Positions 1 to 5,892 of a DNA stretch of 5,892 nt are shown here, piece by piece (within the stretch, counting starts at the first letter, position 1; each line of letters starts with the position of its first letter). Both the position numbers and the translations under genes were made by a program. Origin of the DNA: Coxiellaceae bacterium (lineage in GTDB: Bacteria > Pseudomonadota > Gammaproteobacteria > GCA-013414725); the NCBI GenBank assembly GCA_013414725.1, contig CP058706.1:1101129-1107020 (forward strand), read 5' to 3'. The notes beneath the pieces were generated by a model. The model ran no database searches. It worked only from the letters and a program-made list of their open reading frames with translations, and had not been told where the DNA came from.

Positions 1-816
1 GCACAGCCAGCCAGCCAAGGCTAAATAAGGCCCAAATGCAATCGGTGTCGATGTCTGGATGCGACGGGAAAAAATTAACATAATGCCAATAATACTACCG
101 ACTAGCGCCGCAACTAAAATAATGCTTGGCAACGCTTGCCAACCAAACCAAGCGCCAAAAGCGGCAAATAATTTGTAATCTCCGTGACCCATGCCGGCTA
201 CACCTCGGAAACGTTGAAATAGCCAGCCAACTAGCCAGAGGCTGCAATAGCCACAAACTGCACCTACAATGGCGGAGGTGGTGGGAGCAAACAGAGATGC
301 TGTGTTGACTAGTAAACCTAACCATAATAACGCAAGCGTCAGTTCATCTGGTAGTAATTGGGTCTCAAGATCGATAAAAGTGGCTGCCAACAAAAACCAG
401 GTAAAAGCCAAAGCAGCAAGGGTTTGCCAACTGCAGCCAAATTTAATAACAATGAATGCAGTGAGCAGTGCAGTCAATAATTCTACCAGTGGATAGCGCC
501 AACTAATGGCTTGCCAGCAATTCGCACAACGTCCTCGTAGCAAAAGAAAACCTATGAGTGGAATATTATAGCGCCATGCCACAGGGAATTGACAATGTGG
601 GCAATGTGAACGGGGCAACCACAAATTCAGTGGTTGTTTGACATCAGGCGTGGTTTCATGGAGTAATTGCAGGCATTCATTGCGCCAAGCTTGCTGCAGC
701 ATAATAGGGAGCCGGTAGATGACTACATTTAAAAAACTACCGACGATCAATCCAAACACAACGGCAAGCGTCATGAAAAAGAGAGGATGATTGAGATTCC
801 AATTAATAAAATCCAT
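1..816 (-). CDS. pilD: Prepilin peptidase / N-methyltransferase PilD (3' end cut by window)
   Basis: Bifunctional inner-membrane aspartic protease that cleaves the leader of type IV prepilins (and type II secretion pseudopilins) and methylates the new N-terminus. Read on the minus strand from ATG at 816-814, the frame is open for 272 codons to the window edge; about 15-20 C-terminal residues are probably missing compared with the usual length near 290. Visible: N-terminal membrane segment with GLIVGSFLNVVIYRLP (about residues 22-37); the four-cysteine zinc motif, HCPHC (C72, C75) and RCANC (C97, C100); first catalytic aspartate in ATFIDLETQLLPDE (D149); second in GMGHGDYKLFAAFGAW (D213). These positions match the numbering I recall for the Pseudomonas enzyme. 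At least six hydrophobic segments follow the family pattern. No good Shine-Dalgarno precedes the ATG. The gene is separated from pilC by about 3.6 kb of pseudogenes, so it probably has its own promoter. Family assignment is secure. Confidence 0.97.
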   Translation of the reverse strand, partial: MDFINWNLNHPLFFMTLAVVFGLIVGSFLNVVIYRLPIMLQQAWRNECLQLLHETTPDVKQPLNLWLPRSHCPHCQFPVAWRYNIPLIGFLLLRGRCANCWQAISWRYPLVELLTALLTAFIVIKFGCSWQTLAALAFTWFLLAATFIDLETQLLPDELTLALLWLGLLVNTASLFAPTTSAIVGAVCGYCSLWLVGWLFQRFRGVAGMGHGDYKLFAAFGAWFGWQALPSIILVAALVGSIIGIMLIFSRRIQTSTPIAFGPYLALAGWLC

Positions 817-822
817 GCCTGG

Positions 823-850
823 ATTTTAACAATTTGAGTTCGATTAGCAA
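823..850 (-). promoter_or_regulatory. Candidate promoter for pilD, possibly giving a leaderless transcript
   Basis: On the minus strand, TTGCTA (850-845) and TAAAAT (828-823) are separated by 16 bases, a fair sigma-70-like match (4/6 and 5/6). Only six bases lie between the -10 box and the pilD ATG, so transcription would start at or next to the start codon; this fits the absence of a clear ribosome binding site. A second -10-like TACAAT lies upstream at 862-857 with a poor -35. Prediction by eye only. Confidence 0.35.
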
Positions 851-857
851 ATAGAGA

Positions 858-885
858 TTGTAATTGCGTTTAGCTTTGATAAAAT
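858..885 (+). promoter_or_regulatory. Candidate sigma-70 promoter of the plus-strand pseudogene
   Basis: TTGTAA (858-863, 4/6 match to TTGACA) and TAAAAT (880-885, 5/6 match to TATAAT) with a 16-base spacer; transcription would begin near 892, giving a leader of about 26 bases before the ATG at 918. It lies back to back with the candidate pilD promoter (823-850). Consensus matching only. Confidence 0.45.
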
Positions 886-905
886 CGCGGCAGCACGATA
901 ACCAT

Positions 906-912
906 GAGGGGG
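906..912 (+). promoter_or_regulatory. Ribosome binding site fixing the start at 918
   Basis: The purine run GAGGGGG ends five bases before ATG 918-920. It selects this ATG over the in-frame TTG at 864, which lies upstream of the predicted transcription start, and over the out-of-frame ATG at 904. Confidence 0.6.
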
Positions 913-953
913 TTTTCATGACAGGTTCAGCCATTACACCAGCCACCGACCCA

Positions 954-1228
954 AAAGTACAAAAAATCATTTCTGCCTTCACTAGTTCACTTGGTTACAC
1001 TTTTCCTGATTTTGCTCTCTATCTTAAAAACGGCATCATTTTTTATGAATATTTATCCAATTGTAGTAATGGTGAATGGCAACGCGAATTTCCTGCCAGT
1101 CAGACATGGCTAACAGACAATTATTTAATTCTTGCTAACGTATTGGCCAGTGTGGCTTTGTTAAGTGTTTCTAATCAAATCAATATTTACCAATTGTGTG
1201 AAGATTTGTTTCACAAAAGACGCGGCTA
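954..1228 (+). repeat. Coding repeat unit A (first copy)
   Basis: About 92 codons of the plus-strand pseudogene, frame of ATG 918. Shared positions with A' include S-LGY--P---LY--N---F--Y---C, then a hydrophobic helix ending in VSN and a final LF-K-RG. Diverged enough that this is an old duplication, not an assembly artefact. Confidence 0.7.
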
Positions 1229-1296
1229 AAAACGCAGGTTATCAGCTAGTAGGTGGACTAAACAAACATCACCTGGATAATTTTCATGCGTTTTAT

Positions 1297-1662
1297 AAAA
1301 CAGTCGCTAATATTGTAGGCACAACAGCGAAAACATTTATTATGACCGGTTCAGTAGTGAAACTGCTGAATATGTTTTTTGGCAACCCAAGATGGGTATT
1401 AGGCATTACTATGGTAGTGACTATGTCTACCGGCCAGTTGGCACAGTTCTCCATTTTGGGAAAAAATGACACGATTCAACTTTTCGAACAAGTCATGTTG
1501 GGTTCGATGGACAGTGCTGTAGTGGGAGGGCTAGTTTATGGCCTCATGCATTATGGTTTTCAAATGTCGTCGAGTTTTAATGTGGGTATGACGGTTTTTA
1601 ATATGACTTTATTGGCCGAGTCCATCCATATTTTACGTAATAATCTGGCTTTTTCTGCCTAT
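1297..1662 (+). repeat. Coding repeat unit B (first copy)
   Basis: About 120 codons that align without gaps to B' by eye. Best block is GQLAQFSILG at 1432-1461; at the DNA level 22 of 30 bases of that block match B'. Contains three strongly hydrophobic stretches, one of which carries the GQ-AQFSI-G motif. Confidence 0.7.
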
Positions 1663-1764
1663 GGTTATCAAAAAATACGTACTTGTTTTTTTGACCAAAC
1701 TACATTAATCCGATCAAGTTCAGCACAAGAGCTAGGGTTTTCTCCGATTGTCCCAACGGCAAGA

Positions 1765-2037
1765 TTTAGCGAGAAAATGATCGCGAGAATATCATCTATA
1801 TTGGGATATGCATTGCCTAATGCTTTGTTATATTTCTTTAATGATGTATGGTTCAACATGTACATTAAGAGTTGTTGGGAAGGACAGTGTAATAACGGTT
1901 TGAAATCTAATCTGGAAATGTTAGAAAAAGATTTATTAATCATTTCTGCCTGTATCACGACGGCCTTATTATTGTTGGTTTCCAATTCCCGCAGTTATGA
2001 AGGCAGGATCTTAGATTTATTTTTAAAGATGCGTGGC
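1765..2037 (+). repeat. Coding repeat unit A' (second copy)
   Basis: About 91 codons in the second frame of the pseudogene, ending in LFLKMRG. The bases that follow (GGC ACT AAA ACT CCT GGT) align with GGC T AAA AAC GCA GGT after copy A, which locates the first frameshift. Confidence 0.7.
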
Positions 2038-2099
2038 ACTAAAACTCCTGGTCATGCGATTGAGGCAGAGCACACTGCAGAAAAATCCAGCAGTCTTTG

Positions 2100-2466
2100 T
2101 TAAAAATAGCCGACATTATCAGCACGCAAACTAAAATTCGTGTTACGGCAAGTGGCGTGACGCAATTCTTGAAATACTTCATAAGCGACGATTGGATCCC
2201 GTTAGGTATAGCGATCAGTTTAAATGTAGTCTTTGGGCAAATGGCGCAATTCTCCATTATTGGCAGTAAACATGGAATAGAAGTATTCAAGCCGGCGTTT
2301 ATAAATTCATTTGAAACTTATTTCTTAAGCGCAGCAGTGTTTTTTGTCGCTAATTATGCTTTTAATAGTCCAAACAGTGTTGCTTGTGCCTTTGTTGCTT
2401 ATTACAGTTTGCAGTTACTAGGGGCAATGATGGTTGCTTTGACAGGAGAAAGCTTTTTACCTTTAT
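2100..2466 (+). repeat. Coding repeat unit B' (second copy)
   Basis: Begins LKIADIISTQTK, matching KTVANIVGTTAK of unit B, and carries GQMAQFSIIG at 2235-2264. The T5 frameshift at 2454-2458 falls at its end, after which the reading moves to the frame holding the acidic C-terminal tail. Confidence 0.7.
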
Positions 2467-2596
2467 GTTCGATCGGATGAACCAAGCTTATCAAGCTATC
2501 AATCCTATACCTAGAAGCAGTCAAGACGATGAAGAACAGCCTTTGATAAATAGTGAAGGTTCATTGCAGTATAGCTAAAATTATATTTAAGGCTGC

Positions 2597-4032
2597 CTAT
2601 AGTTGTTGTGTAGGTGTCAAATTAAGTTGGTAGTATTCATCTGCTAACTCAATATCATCGTTGGTTAGCAACCCCGCTTTATAGGCAGTATTTAAAATTT
2701 GCTGTATTTTTTGATTGGAACCATCGTCTGCCCCTGTTTGCATTGCTTCTAACACAAGCGATTGATTGACATAAGTAATGACTTTCTCCAGTGGATTAAA
2801 ATAATCGCGGAAATGAAATTGACCATTTTGATAAAAAAATACTTTATCGGGCAAAGCATGATTTTTTTAATGAGATGAAAGTATAACGTTGATTCTTTCA
2901 ATCGTTTATTAGCAGCATTGAGCAAGGTGATATAGTCCGATTCTGACAGGTCAGGTTTTGTGGTAGGCCGCACCAAATGATTCTCAACCAATAAGCGCAT
3001 TGTTATTTTTAAAATCATCAATTGATATTGAGAAATATTACTGGCTATATTATCTAAATAAGCTTTCATTGTTTCAGCTTCTTTCTCCGAGACATGCAGC
3101 ATCTGTAATGACCAATTAGCGATATTTTTATGTTCAAAAAACGAAAATCTTTTGCACAATTATTATGGCGGCTAGTGTTATACCAAAAAGAGTGGCCTGC
3201 TTGAGTCTGCAGATTTGTTCAACTAATTCATCAGGAATAATAATGCTGGGGTCTTTGACCATGTCCAGATAAAAAGCCCCTAGTTTAGCAAAGAGTCCCG
3301 CATTTAAACTGGCGTGGTTAAAACCCGGATAAGCTTTATGCGTAATATTCATGCATGCTAAACAAGCTTTCCCCAATTGCGCCAATAAGGCCGTCTCATA
3401 TTGGTCGCTTGTTAAAAATTGACTGGTCTTTGAAGGCCGCATAGATTGATTATTTTGATAGTTATTATTAGCCACGTTTTTTGTCAAAAAAATTGCACTC
3501 GTTTCATTTTCAATTTGCTCGTGTTCTCTGATGGCTGCTTCCCAATCTGCTTGATGGACTTTTTATTGGAAAAAGTGTGAATAAAACTTTTCAAAGAAAA
3601 AACGTCCCGAATCCTTTAAAAAGGATAGGTTTGCGTGACATTGGCGCCAGCATCTACCAGTAATCTTAACATCTTCACCTGATGAAAATAAACTGTAAGA
3701 TCAACCAAACTATGGGTTTCTAATAAAGCGATATCACTGAATTGCTGTTCGTCTATAAATAAGACATCGACGAATATAGGGATGGCTAAATGACCAAGGA
3801 AATTTTCTTCTCTCAGAAAGAGCAAGATGTCGATAATATTGCGATTTTCTTTAGTTAATAGAGGCAATAAATGTTCGACCTCTGCTATCTGAAGACTAGT
3901 AATAGCTTGTTTGATTCTCGTTAATAGAATGATTATATGGTGGGCATATGTAATAGCATTGTCAATGATTGTGGGCATGTTAAGAATTTCAAAGGCAACA
4001 TATAAATACTGATTGGCTTTTTTGAGCATCAT
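2597..4032 (-). pseudogene. Decayed cytosolic/effector-like protein, 3' part, with one ankyrin-like motif
   Basis: Unrecognised product of about 475 codons, read on the minus strand from ATG at 4032-4030 (MMLKKANQYL) to TAG at 2599-2597 (ending LNLTPTQQL). Pieces: 4032-3616; a bridge (LKDSGRFFFEKF) reached by adding one base to the A5 run at 3618-3622; an in-frame TAA at 3565-3563; a long piece from 3562 through to 3134; a change at the A6 run 3136-3141, where removing one base joins QKIFVF to EHKNIANW; and a change at the T7 run 2872-2878, where adding one base joins FHLIKKN to HALPDKVFFYQ. Visible content: an ankyrin-type helix and turn, LRLLVDAGANV (3631-3672); a hydrophobic stretch FGITLAAIIIVQKIFVF just before the A6 lesion; mostly helical polar sequence; an acidic C-terminal stretch (NDDIELADEYY). 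It reads on from the 4029-4418 piece and may be the same gene. Co-directional with pilC. Function unknown. Confidence 0.72.
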
Positions 4033-4418
4033 TTCGGATGATCAGCCGTGTCCATATTAATATTAACAGGATGCGATTTGAGACGGTCTTTAAAGTTTTC
4101 CTGATTGATTAAATTTGCATTATTATAAAGAGCTAAATTAAGTTTTAAAAAATAATCAATTCAGTAAGCCATTCCACATCATAACGCATACATGTCGCCT
4201 CTTTTATTCTCGTTATGGGCGAAATTATAGGGCGCAGAGATTAATGTTTCATTAAGTGATTGTTCATTTTTTACCAATATATGGTCAAAACATAGCTAGC
4301 TTCATCTCTAATCAAATTGTGTGCAGATAAAATTATTGTGAAATTGCTATCGCATCAGGCTCGCAATTTTATAATAAAGCTTGATGATGTGTTGAATAGT
4401 GAGTGGTTTATAACACAT
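4029..4418 (-). pseudogene. Decayed gene, 5' part, starting over the pilC stop codon
   Basis: This stretch has no long open frame, but minus-strand coding sequence can be stitched together: ATG at 4418-4416 (MCYKPLTIQHIIKLYYK) to a TAG at 4349-4347; then SNFTIILSAHNLIRDEASYV; a break at the T4 run (plus-strand A4, 4287-4290); then DHILVKNEQSLNETLISAPY and onward to RGDMYAL with TGA at 4181-4179; then RYDVEWLTELIIF; a break at the A6 run 4147-4152; then LKLNLALYNNANLINQ to MDTADHPK, TGA at 4031-4029. That stop overlaps the next ATG as ATGA, so it may be a true gene end or, if the AAA at 4032-4034 lost a base, another frameshift inside one longer gene. The start overlaps the end of pilC by 11 bases, which suggests translational coupling when the gene was alive. 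Product not recognised; helix-rich and polar. Confidence 0.6.
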
Positions 4419-5628
4419 TACCCAAGTGAAAAATGGGCAAATAAAGTGCTGCAATCAGGCCGCCCAATAAACAGCCTAAGACTAGCATGATGACGGGTTC
4501 AAATAGTTTGGTAAAGTTTTCAAGCGTGGTTTCTAGTTGACTTTCATAATTAGCAGCAATGTGTTCTAAAGTGACAGTTAAAGTGCCACTTTCTTCAGCG
4601 ATGGCCACTAACGAAGTTACCGCTGGTGGAAATGTTTGTGTCATTGACATGGCTTGATAAATGGATGCACCATTTTGCATTTGAGTGTGCCATTCTTGTA
4701 ATGCGGTTTGAAAAACTAGGTTTCTAGCAGATAAATTAATTAAGGGTAACGCATCAGCTAATGGAATGCCGGCTGCTAATGTAGTTGCTAAGATACGCAT
4801 AATACGGGCGATAATAGCTTGTTGAATTAATCGGCCCAAAATCGGCAATCGCAACTGCCATCGTGCGAGTTTTAAACCTAATGACGGTGAATGTCTAATG
4901 CCAATTTTTATACCAAAGATAGTTAGCAATATAATGACTACAAATAAACCAGTAAATAGTGGTAGATGGCTGGCAATAGCTAATACCAGTTTTGAATAAA
5001 ACGGCAAATCAGCACCTGCTTCTTGAAATAATTGAGTGAATTGTGGCAATACAAAACTGATTAATGCAAATGTAATGATCACGGCAACACTGCTAACGGT
5101 GAATGGATAGACCAGTGCTTTGCGGATTTTATTTTTGGTGGCAGACAGTCTGATTAATTGCCGGCTTAATTGCGTTAACATAGCGATCAATGTGCCCGTT
5201 TGTTCGCCAATAGCAATCAAATGACAAAATAATTTATTAAAATATTGAGGATACTTTGCCAATACTTCACTGAAACTGTAGCCACTTTCTAATTGGCTTT
5301 TAATTTCAATTAACAAAGACGCCGTATTTTGATTGATTTGACTATCTGCCAATATTTGTAATCCTGTGGCCAACGGCATTCCTGCTTGCAGCAGAGCGGC
5401 TAATTGTTGAGTCAATTCACCGAGCTGAGCAGTGTTGATCGCAGATGATTTACGTCGATGAAATTGAAAACGTTTAGATTTGATTTGCAAGGCAATGATT
5501 TGTTGGGCCTCTAATTGGGCAATCACTGCTTGTGAATCGCTTGCTAACATTGTGCCACGCATTCGCTTACCTTGACGGTGCATTCCTTGCCAATGAAACA
5601 ATATCTTATTCGGTTCAGTTCTGTTCAT
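4408..5628 (-). CDS. pilC: Type IV pilus inner-membrane platform protein PilC
   Basis: Polytopic inner-membrane protein that forms the platform on which the PilB ATPase drives pilin assembly; type II secretion F (GspF) family. 406 residues, the normal length. The N-terminal cytoplasmic part (FHWQGMHRQGKRMRGTMLA, residues 11-29) is typical. There are two homologous F domains: the first about 71-198 (LAALLQAGMPLATGLQIL, IAIGEQTGTL, then a membrane segment VAVIITFALISFVLP), the second about 275-400 (ATTLAAGIPLADALPLI, VAIAEESGTL, then LVLGCLLGGLIAALYLPIF). A middle membrane segment lies near 225-244. The ATG (5628-5626) directly follows the pilB TAA (TAAATG) with no obvious ribosome site of its own, which suggests translational coupling to pilB. 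Its TAA (4410-4408) lies inside the start of the downstream pseudogene. No lesions; likely functional. Confidence 0.97.
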   Translation of the reverse strand: MNRTEPNKILFHWQGMHRQGKRMRGTMLASDSQAVIAQLEAQQIIALQIKSKRFQFHRRKSSAINTAQLGELTQQLAALLQAGMPLATGLQILADSQINQNTASLLIEIKSQLESGYSFSEVLAKYPQYFNKLFCHLIAIGEQTGTLIAMLTQLSRQLIRLSATKNKIRKALVYPFTVSSVAVIITFALISFVLPQFTQLFQEAGADLPFYSKLVLAIASHLPLFTGLFVVIILLTIFGIKIGIRHSPSLGLKLARWQLRLPILGRLIQQAIIARIMRILATTLAAGIPLADALPLINLSARNLVFQTALQEWHTQMQNGASIYQAMSMTQTFPPAVTSLVAIAEESGTLTVTLEHIAANYESQLETTLENFTKLFEPVIMLVLGCLLGGLIAALYLPIFHLGNVL

Positions 5629-5892
5629 TTAGTTAATCACGCGATCTACTTCGGCCAGACTAGTTATGCCAGCAGCGACTTTCTCTAATGCAGAACTACG
5701 TAAATCTTGCATACCTTGTTGTTGCAGATAATTGTTAATAGCAATCGGTTCAGCTTTAAGCATTAAATTGCCGATAGCAGGTGTAACAGGCAGTAATTCA
5801 TACACTCCGATCCGGCCTTGATAACCTTTAGTGCATTGGGTACAAGCAGCAGAGTTTGCCTGGTAAACCGTATTTTCTAACAAACGGGAAGG
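5629..5892 (-). CDS. pilB: Type IV pilus assembly ATPase PilB, C-terminal end (5' part outside window)
   Basis: PilB is the hexameric cytoplasmic ATPase that powers pilus extension through PilC. Only the last 87 residues are in the window; the frame is open to the edge, so the leucine at 5883 is internal and not a start. The visible part carries the second CxxC of the family's zinc-binding site in ACTQCTKGYQGRIGVYELLP, followed by the usual C-terminal helices (GMQDLRSSALEKVAAGITSL, then AEVDRVIN). The Walker boxes and the first CxxC lie outside. It ends TAA at 5631-5629, touching the pilC ATG, so the two genes form an operon. Confidence 0.95.
   Translation of the reverse strand, partial: PSRLLENTVYQANSAACTQCTKGYQGRIGVYELLPVTPAIGNLMLKAEPIAINNYLQQQGMQDLRSSALEKVAAGITSLAEVDRVIN

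Larger units (their letters stand above)
918..2578 (+). pseudogene. Frameshifted multipass membrane protein with internal duplication (A-B-A'-B')
   Basis: Not a family I recognise. Four overlapping open segments in different frames read in order as one protein of about 550 residues: 918-1229, about 1230-2085, about 2085-2455 and about 2455-2578. Unit A (SSLGYTFPDF, a hydrophobic helix ending VSNQ, then LFHKRRG) returns as A' (SSILGYALPN, helix ending VSNS, then LFLKMRG). Unit B, with GQLAQFSILG and several hydrophobic helices, returns as B' with GQMAQFSIIG. That the repeats cross the frame changes shows that the pieces were one gene. Lesions: near 1226-1232 (a two-base loss relative to A'), at the A5 run 2081-2085 (one base lost would explain it), and at the T5 run 2454-2458 (same). 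The tail after the third break is polar and acidic (SSQDDEEQPLINSEG) and ends at TAA 2576-2578. Start, ribosome site and promoter look normal, so the first 103 codons may still be translated. Function unknown; an inner-membrane or secreted effector-type protein is conceivable. Confidence 0.8.

Noticed and set aside
126..496. Plus-strand open frames inside pilD
   Set aside because: They lie opposite clearly conserved PilD sequence and have no family resemblance or ribosome site.
1223..1235. Programmed +1 frameshift at CGC GGC TAA
   Set aside because: No slippery codon of the prfB type and no upstream stimulatory site; other breaks in the same gene need different shifts, which fits mutation better than recoding.
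1668..2290. Minus-strand open frames opposite the plus-strand pseudogene
   Set aside because: They are antisense to sequence that shows protein-level repeat conservation on the plus strand; no start signals.
918..2578. Four independent small plus-strand genes
   Set aside because: The repeats run through the frame changes in order, only the first segment has a ribosome site, and the later segments begin at poor GTG or TTG codons inside the preceding reading.
2593..2688. Nine-base inverted repeat CTGCCTATA (2593-2601) and TATAGGCAG (2680-2688) as a bidirectional terminator
   Set aside because: The loop would be nearly 80 bases, the stem is short, it lies largely inside minus-strand coding sequence, and no U-tract follows; chance is likely.
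817..4407. Transposon or insertion sequence carrying the accessory genes
   Set aside because: No transposase or integrase, no terminal inverted repeats and no convincing target duplication seen at either edge.
1..5892. tRNA, rRNA, riboswitch or CRISPR array
   Set aside because: No cloverleaf-like sequence, no regularly spaced repeats and no long structured non-coding stretch; almost all of the window is coding or former coding sequence.

Overview
The window is a minus-strand type IV pilus biogenesis segment (pilB end, pilC, pilD), as found in many Gammaproteobacteria. Between pilC and pilD, where pilBCD operons are usually compact, sit about 3.6 kb of decayed genes. The moderately A+T-rich sequence, the pilBCD order, an ankyrin-like motif and effector-like tails on the dead genes suggest an intracellular gammaproteobacterium, perhaps of the Legionellales (Coxiella/Legionella/Rickettsiella relatives). 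The taxonomic assignment is inference; no marker gene is present.

Layout, left to right: 1-816, pilD (minus, C-terminus cut by the window edge); 817-917, a short divergent region with overlapping promoter-like elements for pilD and the plus-strand gene; 918-2578, a plus-strand pseudogene that was a multipass membrane protein built from a duplicated A-B-A'-B' unit, now broken by three frameshifts; 2579-2596, the gap between convergent genes; 2597-4418, a minus-strand pseudogene (one gene of about 600 codons, or two overlapping genes) whose pieces can be stitched together across 8-9 lesions and which starts on top of the pilC stop codon; 4408-5628, pilC, intact; 5629-5892, the C-terminal end of pilB, abutting pilC.

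PilB (assembly ATPase), PilC (inner-membrane platform) and PilD (prepilin peptidase/methyltransferase) form one pathway, and all three read without a lesion. By contrast about a dozen frameshifts or stops fall between them. Because the flanks are clean, the breaks look like genuine gene decay rather than general base-calling error, although many lie at short homopolymers. No tRNA, rRNA, CRISPR array, transposase or strong terminator was seen.
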